NCBI GenBank assembly: GCA_003243425.1
Contig: QFQP01000037.1
Span: 3,993-67,992, forward strand
Length of the DNA: 64,000 nt
DNA from: Archangium gephyra
GTDB taxonomy: Bacteria; Myxococcota; Myxococcia; Myxococcales; Myxococcaceae
Reading direction: 5' to 3'
The notes below the pieces were generated by a model. That model saw only the letters and a list, made by a program, of their open reading frames with translations. It was not told the DNA's origin and did not search any database. Position 1 is the first letter of the stretch, and each line of letters opens with the position of its first letter. The translations under genes were made by a program, and so were the position numbers. This document shows positions 6,889 through 14,363 of this stretch, piece by piece.

Positions 6889-8379
6889 GTGAAGGCCGAC
6901 GCAGCCAACCAGGCCAAGAGCCGGTTCCTCGCCACCATGAGCCACGAGATTCGTACGCCCATGAACGGCGTGCTCGGCATGACCGAGCTGCTGCTGGGCA
7001 TGAACCTCACCCCCGAGCAGGACGACGCGGCGCGCACCGTGTACCGGTCCGCCGACGCGCTGCTGGCGCTGCTCAACGAGATCCTCGACTTCTCGAAGAT
7101 CGAAGCCGGCCGCCTCGAGTTCGAGCGCCTCCCGGTCGACCTCGAGCAACTGGCCTACGACACCATGGAGCTGTTCCGCGGCAAGGTCGTCGGCCGCGCG
7201 GTGGAGCTGGTGGTGCGGGTGGCGCCGACGATTCCTCGCAAGGTGTGGGGCGACCCGACGCGCGTGCGACAGGTGCTCCTCAACCTGGTGGGCAACGCGG
7301 TGAAGTTCACCCAGCACGGCGTGGTGCGCCTCGAGCTGGACCGCGCGGGTGACTGCTACGTCGCGCGGGTGTCGGACACCGGGTGTGGGCTGCTCCCGGA
7401 GCTGGCCGACCACGTCTTCGAGCCGTTCACGCAGGCTGACGTCAGCACCTCACGCCGCCACGGCGGCACGGGCCTGGGCCTCGCCATTTCGCGGCGCCTC
7501 GCGCGCGGCATGGGCGGAGAGCTGACCCTCGAGAGCGAAGTGAATGTCGGTTCGACGTTCGAGCTGCGGCTGCCCCTCGATGAGTGCGCACAGACCGAGC
7601 CCGCGGTGCTGCGGCTCGCGGGGCAGCGCGTGCTGGTGGTCGAGCCGTCGGACGAGTTCCGCCAGATTCTCATCGAGCAGCTTCGCTCCGAAGGCGCGAG
7701 GGTCGATGGGGTGAACGACGTGCAGCTCGCGGTCGAGGCGCTGTCGTCGACGAAGTACCACGTGGCGCTGTGGGCCGACTCGCTGGTGACGGGCGCGCCG
7801 CCGGACGGTGCGCCGCACGTGGTGTTGCTCAGCAACGGGTTGCGGCACCCCTCGTGGTCGACGATTGCCCAGCGGCTGTCACCGCGAGAGGTGCTGGTGA
7901 AGGCGGTGCGCGCGGCACAGCACGAGGCCGCCAGGGTCAATGCCGGCGGGCGCCCGACGCTGGAGGTGGTGCCGGTGTCGTCGCCGTCGTCGGTCGGCAT
8001 GGGCACGCGCGTGTTGGTGGCCGATGACAACGCCATCAACCTGCGCATCACCCGCGCCATGTTGGAGCGCGTGGGTTGCACCGTCACCACGGTGCCCACC
8101 GGCGAAGAGGCCGTGAGCGCCTGGGCTGCCGGGCGCTGGGACGTCATCTTGATGGACTGCCAGATGCCCGGCATCGACGGCTACGAGGCGACCCTGCGCA
8201 TTCGCGCCCAGGAGGCTGGCACCGAGCGCCACGTGTGCATCATCGCGCTGACGGCCAACGCCGGCGTCGAAGACCGGCTGCGCTGCAAGGCCGTCGGCAT
8301 GGACGGTTTCATCTCGAAGCCTTTCCGCGCGAGTGACTTCGAGCGGGTGCTGGCAGAGCTGCGTCGGGACGCGGCCTGA
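6889..8379 (+). CDS. Hybrid histidine kinase, N-terminal sensor lost; two receiver domains (first degenerate)
   Basis: Translation from GTG 6889, with AGGAG at 6878-6882, gives 496 aa. The protein begins directly at the HisKA helix: FLATMSHEIRTPMNG with phospho-acceptor His19. It continues through N box NLVGNAVKFT, DTGCG and GGTGLGLAI of the HATPase domain (to ~residue 235). A receiver-like domain (~240-350) follows; its aspartate position reads VALWADS, shifted or missing, so it is probably inactive. A second receiver (~365-490) is intact: VLVADDNAIN, VILMDCQMPG (Asp423), ALTAN and SKPF. Hybrid kinases normally have PAS, GAF or membrane sensors before HisKA. Here the frame is closed by TGA 6832-6834 and PhnB sequence lies upstream, so the sensor was lost in the junction at ~6863. 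Confidence 0.8.
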   Translation: MKADAANQAKSRFLATMSHEIRTPMNGVLGMTELLLGMNLTPEQDDAARTVYRSADALLALLNEILDFSKIEAGRLEFERLPVDLEQLAYDTMELFRGKVVGRAVELVVRVAPTIPRKVWGDPTRVRQVLLNLVGNAVKFTQHGVVRLELDRAGDCYVARVSDTGCGLLPELADHVFEPFTQADVSTSRRHGGTGLGLAISRRLARGMGGELTLESEVNVGSTFELRLPLDECAQTEPAVLRLAGQRVLVVEPSDEFRQILIEQLRSEGARVDGVNDVQLAVEALSSTKYHVALWADSLVTGAPPDGAPHVVLLSNGLRHPSWSTIAQRLSPREVLVKAVRAAQHEAARVNAGGRPTLEVVPVSSPSSVGMGTRVLVADDNAINLRITRAMLERVGCTVTTVPTGEEAVSAWAAGRWDVILMDCQMPGIDGYEATLRIRAQEAGTERHVCIIALTANAGVEDRLRCKAVGMDGFISKPFRASDFERVLAELRRDAA

Positions 8380-8382
8380 CGG

Positions 8383-9429
8383 TCAGCTGCGCAGGCTCTT
8401 CATGTCGATGACGAAGCGGTACCGCACGTCGCTGTTGAGCACGCGCTCATAGGCCTCGTTGATCTGCTGCATCGGAATGACCTCCACGTCCGACACCACG
8501 CCGTGCTTCGCGCAGTGGTCGAGCATCTCCTGCGTTTCCGCGATGCCGCCGATGAGTGAGCCCTTCAACGTGCGACCGCCCATGATCAGCGAGAACGGCT
8601 TGAACTTCTGCACGTCGCCCGGAGCGCCCACCAGGGCCATCGTTCCGCGCGGCTTCAGCAACGACAGATACGCGTCGTAGTCGTGCGTCGCCGACACCGT
8701 GTCGATGATGAGATCGAACCGCTCCTTCACGTTGCTCAACGGCGTCGCCTTCGTGGCGATGAAGCCCGTCGCGCCGAGTCGCTTCGCGTCGGCTTCCTTG
8801 TCGGCCGTGGTGCTGAGCACCGTCACCTGCGCGCCCATCGATGCCGCCAGCTTCACCGCCATGTGGCCCAGACCTCCGAGGCCGACCACGCCGACCTTGT
8901 CGCCCGCCTTCACGCCGAACTGCTTCAACGGCGAATACGTGGTGATACCCGCGCACAACAGCGGAGCCGCCGCCGCGGGCTCCAGCTCCTTCGGAATGCG
9001 CAGCGCGAAGTGTTCATTCACGACGATGGAAGACGAGTAGCCGCCGTACGTCGGCGTCTTCCGGTCCATCTCGGTCGAGTTGTAGGTGGCGGCGTTGCCC
9101 GCGGCGCAGAACTGCTCGAGCTCGTCTTCACACGGCGCGCACACGCGACACGAATCGACCATGCAGCCGATGCCCGCGAGCTCGCCCACCGCCAACTTCG
9201 ACACGTCGCGACCGACGCGCGTCACCCGGCCGATGACTTCGTGCCCCGGCACCATGGGGAACATCGCGCCGGTCCACTCGTCACGCGCCTGGTGAATGTC
9301 GGAGTGACACACGCCGCAGTACAGAACTTCGAGCTCCACGTCGTTGAGGCCCGGTTCACGGCGCTCGATGGTGATGGGTTCCAACGGCTTGCCTGCAGCG
9401 ACTGCTCCCCACGCGGTGACTTTGGTCAT
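8383..9429 (-). CDS. Zinc-dependent NAD(P) alcohol dehydrogenase, CAD/YahK-like
   Basis: ATG 9429 (MTKVTAWGAVAAGKPLEP) gives 348 aa, full length for the family. Catalytic zinc ligands lie in CGVCHSD and GHEV. The structural zinc lobe is present as CMVDSCRVCAPCEDELEQFC. The Rossmann motif is VGLGGLGHMAV, followed by KEADAKRLGAT. The pattern (TYGGYSSSIVVNEHFALRIP) is that of broad-range cinnamyl-alcohol-type aldehyde reductases. The gene converges on the kinase gene, with 3 bases between the stops. A perfect 7-bp inverted repeat (9466-9482) lies 37 bases upstream of the start and may be its operator. Confidence 0.9.
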   Translation of the reverse strand: MTKVTAWGAVAAGKPLEPITIERREPGLNDVELEVLYCGVCHSDIHQARDEWTGAMFPMVPGHEVIGRVTRVGRDVSKLAVGELAGIGCMVDSCRVCAPCEDELEQFCAAGNAATYNSTEMDRKTPTYGGYSSSIVVNEHFALRIPKELEPAAAAPLLCAGITTYSPLKQFGVKAGDKVGVVGLGGLGHMAVKLAASMGAQVTVLSTTADKEADAKRLGATGFIATKATPLSNVKERFDLIIDTVSATHDYDAYLSLLKPRGTMALVGAPGDVQKFKPFSLIMGGRTLKGSLIGGIAETQEMLDHCAKHGVVSDVEVIPMQQINEAYERVLNSDVRYRFVIDMKSLRS

Positions 9430-9465
9430 GCGCGCAGAAGTAGGTCGCGGCGCTGCTTTCGGAAA

Positions 9466-9482
9466 CATGCACGGCGTGCATG
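9466..9482. promoter_or_regulatory. Palindrome upstream of the alcohol dehydrogenase gene
   Basis: CATGCAC-GGC-GTGCATG is a perfect 7-bp inverted repeat with a 3-base spacer, 37 bases upstream of the dehydrogenase start. Size and place suit an operator for a dimeric regulator. No regulator gene is adjacent. Confidence 0.5.
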
Positions 9483-9516
9483 GACCGTTCAGAAAAACTT
9501 CAGAGGCTCGGAGTGT

Positions 9517-10244
9517 TCACGGGAACTTTCGAAGCGGCAGCTCGTCGTACGACGGCGGTGGTTCGAGTCGTATCGGCGCTGCGGTGACTTCTCGACCGTC
9601 AGACATCAACGCGGTGACGGTGAACTCGGTTGGTGTCTTCCACTGTGCGGTTTCCGCAGTGCAGTACACGCCACCCAGGTCGAGCTGCAGCGGCGGTTCG
9701 TGTCGCGGAGCGCGGAACGTTCGCCCGGGAAGGACGACGGAGCCGCCACTCAGCTCACGCGAAACGCCGGCGCGTCGAGAGAAGGAATGAGCACGCGTGA
9801 CGACTCGCGGGACAAGGTGTCTCGGAAGTTGTCCTCGTCTCCTCGCCTGATTTCGAGCGCGAGCGGTTTCGACGTCTCCCGCTTCACCACGGTGACCGCG
9901 GAGTGAACGTGAAGCGGCTTCACCACGAATTCGCTGCCGACTCGTGCGTTCACCCGCAGCGTGAAGACATCGTAGACGTCACCGTGCGCGACGCGCTTCA
10001 GCTCGTACGGCAAGGCCTTGCCGTCGGAAGCTTCGACCCACAGCTTTCCGAGAATGCGTCGCTGCTCTTCCTCGAAGTCCTCGCGTTCGTGGAAGCCCCC
10101 GCTCACTGGCAGGAACAAGTAGAGCAATCCACCTTCAGCAACCGTCTTATTCGGCAGCACGAACGCGAGCGGAGGCGCGCACTGTGACGCGTGGGCTGCG
10201 GTGGCAAACAGAGCGGCGAACAAACAAAGGTGCCTCACGCTCAC
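9517..10244 (-). pseudogene. Exported protein, second copy of a tandem pair, frameshifted
   Basis: GTG 10244 overlaps the stop of the upstream paralogue (GTGA) and starts a signal peptide (MSVRHLCLFAALFATAAHA). The intact frame stops after DAPAFRVS at 9750 (164 aa). Compared with the paralogue at 10241-10960, the next codons differ by TGG to TGA plus a one-base deletion. Past that point homology resumes in another frame (GSVVLPGRTFRAPRH ... GGVYCTAETAQW ... PTEFTVTALMSDGREV) down to a stop at 9517-9519. So the gene, once ~240 aa, is split by a frameshift. Either it is a pseudogene, the 164-aa N-terminal part is still exported, or a sequencing error is present. Family unknown. Confidence 0.7.
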
Positions 10245-10960
10245 TCCTCTTCCGTCCGTCGCCGCTTCGCCCGCGATGGTGCTTCGAGCAGCACAGGCGC
10301 TGCTTGTACTTCTCGTCCATCAGCCATCAACGCGGTGACCGTGAACTCTGTGGGACTCGTCCACCACGCGGTGGTTCCGCCGCAATACAGATCGCCGAGC
10401 AATACTTCGGTTTTGGCGACATGCCTCGGCGAATACAGCACGCGCCCCGGGATGACGATCGAGCCGCTCCTCCAGGTCACGCGGAACGCGGGCGCGTCGA
10501 GCGAGGGCACCAGGCGACGCAACCGCTCAGACGAGGCTTCATCTGTGAAGTTGTCGTTTCCGCCGGGTCGAAGTTCGAGCTTCAGCGGCGTCTGCTTCTC
10601 GCGCTTCACGACGGTGATGGCGTGGTGCGGCTGCACCGGTCGCACGACGAACTCGGTGTCGACTTCCGCGGTCACCTTCAGCGAGAACACGTCGAACGCC
10701 TTTCCTCGCGATACGAGCTTCAAGTCGAACGGCAGCGCCTGCTGCTCAGTTGTTTCGACCCGGAATTCCTCGAGCATCTTTCGCTGACCTGCCGCGAGTT
10801 CCGCAGGGTCGTCACTGCAGCTCTCCGTCGGGAAGAAGACGTACAACACGCCTCCTTCGGGAACCGTCTGTCGCGGAAGAACGAACGGGTACGCGTGAGC
10901 GAGCGACCTCGCGTGGGCGGCGCCGGCGACGAAGATGAGCAACAGCACGACGTGTTTCAT
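10241..10960 (-). CDS. Exported hypothetical protein, first copy of a tandem pair
   Basis: ATG 10960 gives 239 aa with signal peptide MKHVVLLLIFVAGAAHA. The mature protein is beta-rich: PEGGVLYVFFPTE, FDVFSLKVTAEVDTEFVV, HHAITVVKREKQTPLKLEL, GRVLYSPRHVAKTEVLLGDLYCGGTT and PTEFTVTALMADGREV. It ends in a basic tail (PSRAKRRRTEEE). Two Cys (SCSDDP, LYCGG) could form a disulphide. I do not recognise the family. The downstream neighbour is a diverged, frameshifted copy whose start overlaps this stop, so the pair was made by tandem duplication and translated as a coupled unit. Confidence 0.7.
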   Translation of the reverse strand: MKHVVLLLIFVAGAAHARSLAHAYPFVLPRQTVPEGGVLYVFFPTESCSDDPAELAAGQRKMLEEFRVETTEQQALPFDLKLVSRGKAFDVFSLKVTAEVDTEFVVRPVQPHHAITVVKREKQTPLKLELRPGGNDNFTDEASSERLRRLVPSLDAPAFRVTWRSGSIVIPGRVLYSPRHVAKTEVLLGDLYCGGTTAWWTSPTEFTVTALMADGREVQAAPVLLEAPSRAKRRRTEEE

Positions 10961-11042
10961 GCCGGTCAGGAATTTCGCAAAAACAAAGAGGGAACGAAGC
11001 GTCAGCTCCGTTCCCTCGAAGGACTTCGTTGAAGCGCGCTGA

Positions 11043-11411
11043 TCAGCGGCCGAGCTTCTTCGCCGCCTCACGTACCTGCGCTTCAGGCCACGTGTCCGGG
11101 CCGTAGCGACCCAGAATCTGCACCGCGCCCTTGTCGTCTTTCCCGAGCACGAAGGGGCCCTTGTTCCCTTCGCGCAGCGCGTATGCACCGGCCGGCTTGA
11201 TGGCCTTGACCGTCTCACCGACCTGGCCGAACACCACCGACTTCACGCGCAGCTCGACGACCTGAGCGGCCGCTTCATCGCGCGTGCTGGTGAACTGCGT
11301 CTCGGGCTGCGGCTTCTGCGGTGACTGCTCGAGCACCTTCGCCACTTCCGCCATCACGGCGGCGTCGGCGCCCGGCAGCACTTCTTCGATGAACTCAGGA
11401 GGAAGCGCCAT
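11043..11411 (-). CDS. Hypothetical protein, 122 aa, downstream partner of the calpain-like protease
   Basis: ATG 11411 (MALPPEFIEEVLPGADAAVM) starts 10 bases after the stop of the calpain-like gene, so the two are very likely co-transcribed. It has a helical N-terminus and a Gln/Pro/Thr linker (SPQKPQPETQFTSTRD). The compact C-terminal half contains VVELRVKSVVFGQVGETVKAI and GPFVLGKDDKGAVQILGRYGPDTWPEAQVREAAKK. There is no signal peptide and no Cys. The close pairing with a protease suggests an inhibitor, chaperone or secretion adaptor, but nothing in the sequence proves this. Confidence 0.65.
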   Translation of the reverse strand: MALPPEFIEEVLPGADAAVMAEVAKVLEQSPQKPQPETQFTSTRDEAAAQVVELRVKSVVFGQVGETVKAIKPAGAYALREGNKGPFVLGKDDKGAVQILGRYGPDTWPEAQVREAAKKLGR

Positions 11412-11421
11412 GTGGTGACCT

Positions 11422-13152
11422 TCAGTTGATGATGTGAACCGCGCGGTACAGCTCGGCGAACTTCGCCAGCGGCATGGTGAAGAAGCCGTCGTTCTTGCCG
11501 TCGTGGCCGTACTCCGACTGGCCCCACGGGTTGCGGAGCTTCACGAACTTCTCGCCGTTCTTCTCTTCGACACCGAGCACCGAGTACGCGTGGTTCGCGT
11601 ACACGCCGGTGTTCGTGTAGCGCGCCGACTGGTCCGTGCCGTACGTGCCCGCGGCCATCGGCTTGCCCGCCGCCGCCGCCGTCTTGATGCGCTCGAACAT
11701 GCGGTCGGCGTTCGCCGCGCTCAGGTTCTCGTACGAGTACGGGCGGCCCATGACCTCGGCCATCACCTGACCGGCGACACCGCCGTTACCAATCGTGTCG
11801 AAGCTGCCCTTCCACTGCGCGTAGGCCTTCTCGACGATGGGGAACCACAGCTCCATCTTGTCTTTCGCGGTCGAGCCACCGAGCGAGCCACCGTAGAGCG
11901 GGCCGCCGAAGCTGCGAACGTAGAGGTCGCCGTCGACCTTCACTTCGACCGGGCGGCCGCCGCTGTAGCTGTTCGCGGTGTTGAACTTCACGGTGTACGT
12001 GCCGTCACCGTTGTCCTTCACCATGTTCTTGATGATGTCGGGCTGCATCGCCGCCACCGACGCCAGCGCCGCGGGGAAATAGCAGTTGCCGATGGCGCCC
12101 TGGCGCACGTCGGCCGCGCTCGGGCCGTCGATGAACAGCGGGCCGGTGAAGCGCTCGGTCTTGAACTTGGGCGTGCCGTCGGCGTTGAGGTCGTCGTTGT
12201 GGAGCTTCGGATCCGGCAGGTCGACGCCGACGATGTCCGTCGCACCACCCGGCACCTTGATCGAGCCGGAGATGCTGGACATGTCGACGTTGTTCTTGCC
12301 GTCGCTGACCGACACCTTGAACTCGTCGCCAGCCTTGCCCTTCAACTTCAGGCCCGCGGGAATCGAGCCGTTCTCGGTGGCCTTGAAGTCGAACTTCTCG
12401 CCGGTGCGGGCGTTGGTGAAACGAATCGACGCGCCGGGCTCCGAGAGCGGACGGGCGGTGTTGTGCGTGACCGTCACCTCGCCGGTGGTGCCGACGGCCG
12501 CGAGGTCCATGCGCTCGAGGTTCACGACGGCGTTGCGCGTGTCGCGGGTCTCGATGCCCTTCGCTTCGATGGTGAGCCAGTCGCTGGTCGACCCGTCGGC
12601 CGCGCGCGTGCGCATGCGGATCATGTCGCCTTCGCGAACGTCGGGCATCTGACCCAGGAACTTGCCCGACGCGTCGGCGGTGCTGATGACCATGGTGTCG
12701 GTGAGGTGCAGCCGCCCCGACGGCGCGGTCGAGAGGTTGATGGCTTCGATGACTTCACCGGGCCTGGCGATGCCGGCGATGCCGTTCTTCTGGTCGCCCG
12801 TGATGGTGAGCGGCCCGAAGGTCTCGATGAGCGGCGCCTTGCCGACCAGCGCCTCGAGGAAGTTCTTCGCGCCGAGGTCCATGTTGAAGCCCGACTTCTC
12901 GAGCAGCTGCGTGAGGTCGGCCTTCTCGTCGCGGCTCAGGCCGGCCGAGGCGATCGCGAACTGCTCCGCGCGCGTGATGCCGGGCTTCGTGAGGTTCGAC
13001 TTCGCCTTCTCGTACGAGAGCCCGGAGCGGTCACCGACGGCCGACAGAATCTCGATGACGTTGGAGTCGGTCAGCTTCGGCGCCGCCTCCCGCTGGAGGT
13101 TCTCGGTGAAGCTGCGGATGCGGGCGTCCTTGAGGCGAAGCGAAGGAGGCAT
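11422..13152 (-). CDS. Calpain-family (C2-like) cysteine protease
   Basis: ATG 13152 (MPPSLRLKDARIRSFTENL) gives 576 aa. Residues ~1-110 are helical (EF-hand-like spacing is not evident). About 110-300 is beta-rich with repeated Gly turns (GDMIRMRTRAADGST, LKGKAGDEFKVSVSDGKN). The calpain core starts at ~330: the catalytic Cys is Cys357 in RQGAIGNCYFPAALASVA. His521 (YANHAYSVLG) and Asn541 (KLRNPWGQSEYG) complete the Cys-His-Asn triad. There is no classical signal peptide. Bacterial calpain homologues are sporadic and often long secreted or multidomain proteins. The 122-aa gene directly downstream is its likely partner. Confidence 0.85.
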   Translation of the reverse strand: MPPSLRLKDARIRSFTENLQREAAPKLTDSNVIEILSAVGDRSGLSYEKAKSNLTKPGITRAEQFAIASAGLSRDEKADLTQLLEKSGFNMDLGAKNFLEALVGKAPLIETFGPLTITGDQKNGIAGIARPGEVIEAINLSTAPSGRLHLTDTMVISTADASGKFLGQMPDVREGDMIRMRTRAADGSTSDWLTIEAKGIETRDTRNAVVNLERMDLAAVGTTGEVTVTHNTARPLSEPGASIRFTNARTGEKFDFKATENGSIPAGLKLKGKAGDEFKVSVSDGKNNVDMSSISGSIKVPGGATDIVGVDLPDPKLHNDDLNADGTPKFKTERFTGPLFIDGPSAADVRQGAIGNCYFPAALASVAAMQPDIIKNMVKDNGDGTYTVKFNTANSYSGGRPVEVKVDGDLYVRSFGGPLYGGSLGGSTAKDKMELWFPIVEKAYAQWKGSFDTIGNGGVAGQVMAEVMGRPYSYENLSAANADRMFERIKTAAAAGKPMAAGTYGTDQSARYTNTGVYANHAYSVLGVEEKNGEKFVKLRNPWGQSEYGHDGKNDGFFTMPLAKFAELYRAVHIIN

Positions 13153-13258
13153 GGGTACGAATCCTCGGTGGATCAGACGGGTTGGGGAAAGGTGACCCAT
13201 TGTCGGTCACGGCTGTGCAAAGTTGTGTTCCGATGTGCGACATTTGCCGACTTTTTTC

Positions 13259-14290
13259 GTGAGTCTTTCAAGCCACCGACATTGCTTGGTTTTCCTGGCG
13301 CTTTCGGCCTCGTTTCCAGCACTTGCGCATGACGTCGGGGTCGACGTTTCGGGCGCGGTGACCACCTCCAGCGACGTGAACCCGCGCAGCGGCGGCGCCG
13401 GCGTTTCGGTCACCGGCGCGTGGGACGTCAGCGATTCGTTTTCGGTGTTCGGGTTGGCGGGGTGGCTGCACGACATGCCGACGCGCACCGGCACCACGTC
13501 CAGCGACGGCGGCGATGTCTTCCGCTTCTCGCTGGGCGCGCAGTGGCTGCCGCGCCCGCAGTGGATGGTGATGCTGGCGGTGTCGGGCAGCCCTCCGTCG
13601 CAGCAGACCAACACCACCACGCGGCGGGTGTTCGACCGCGACGTCGACGCCATCATCGACAGCAACTCGTACAGCTTCGGAGCCCAGCTCTACGGCGGTT
13701 GGATGAGCGACTGGGGCGGCGACTTCGAGTCGATGGTCGACGTGGGCGCAGGCTTCAATCGCTACGACATCTTCCAGAAGCTTCGGCTGCAGGACGGTGA
13801 GTTCGTGCGGCGCCTGTGCGGGCGGCGCGACTTCGAGGTGTGTCAGCTCGTCGACGGCGTGAGCACCCCGCTGTGGCAGGGCCGTTTCTCAGCGAGCTAC
13901 ACGGCGACGCTGCTGCGCAACACCGACCTCGGCGCCGAGGTGACCGCCTTCGTCTACGACCGCGACCCGGCTGACGTGGGCTACTTCTCGGTGGTGCAGG
14001 CCGGGCGGAGCGACCTGGGTTCAGGCGTGCCGGTGTTGCCGCTGGTGTTCTCGGTGCGCCCCAGTGTCAGCCACCGCTTCTCGCGCCTCACCCTGCGCGT
14101 CAGTTACCAGTACGGCCTGTACGCCAGCGCGCTGGGCGCGATGCACGCAGCGACCGTGAAGACCACGCTCAAGCTGGGCACTGACTGGAGGCTGTGGCTC
14201 TCGGTCACCGGTCAACTCGACGTGGACCTCGCGCCGACGATCGTCAGCTTGGGCGGCGCCGCGGTGCTGGGTGTGCTGCGCGTGTTCTGA
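13259..14290 (+). CDS. Outer-membrane beta-barrel-like protein
   Basis: The likely start is GTG 13259, giving signal peptide MSLSSHRHCLVFLALSASFPALA and 343 aa; longer frames from GTG 13235 or TTG 13223 would bury the signal. The mature protein alternates polar and hydrophobic residues with aromatic girdles (SFSVFGLAGWLHD, FRFSLGAQWLPRPQWMVML, YSFGAQLYGGWMSDWGG, LTLRVSYQYGLYASAL). It ends LGGAAVLGVLRVF with a terminal Phe, the hallmark of barrel insertion. Two Cys in RRLCGRRDFEVCQL probably form a loop disulphide. Specific function is unknown. It is divergent from the calpain gene. Confidence 0.7.
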   Translation: MSLSSHRHCLVFLALSASFPALAHDVGVDVSGAVTTSSDVNPRSGGAGVSVTGAWDVSDSFSVFGLAGWLHDMPTRTGTTSSDGGDVFRFSLGAQWLPRPQWMVMLAVSGSPPSQQTNTTTRRVFDRDVDAIIDSNSYSFGAQLYGGWMSDWGGDFESMVDVGAGFNRYDIFQKLRLQDGEFVRRLCGRRDFEVCQLVDGVSTPLWQGRFSASYTATLLRNTDLGAEVTAFVYDRDPADVGYFSVVQAGRSDLGSGVPVLPLVFSVRPSVSHRFSRLTLRVSYQYGLYASALGAMHAATVKTTLKLGTDWRLWLSVTGQLDVDLAPTIVSLGGAAVLGVLRVF

Positions 14291-14363
14291 GCGCCGGTAC
14301 CGTTCTGCCAGATGTCGATTCTTGCGACGCAACTGTGGTGTGCGCGCGGCGGAGAATTGGCGC

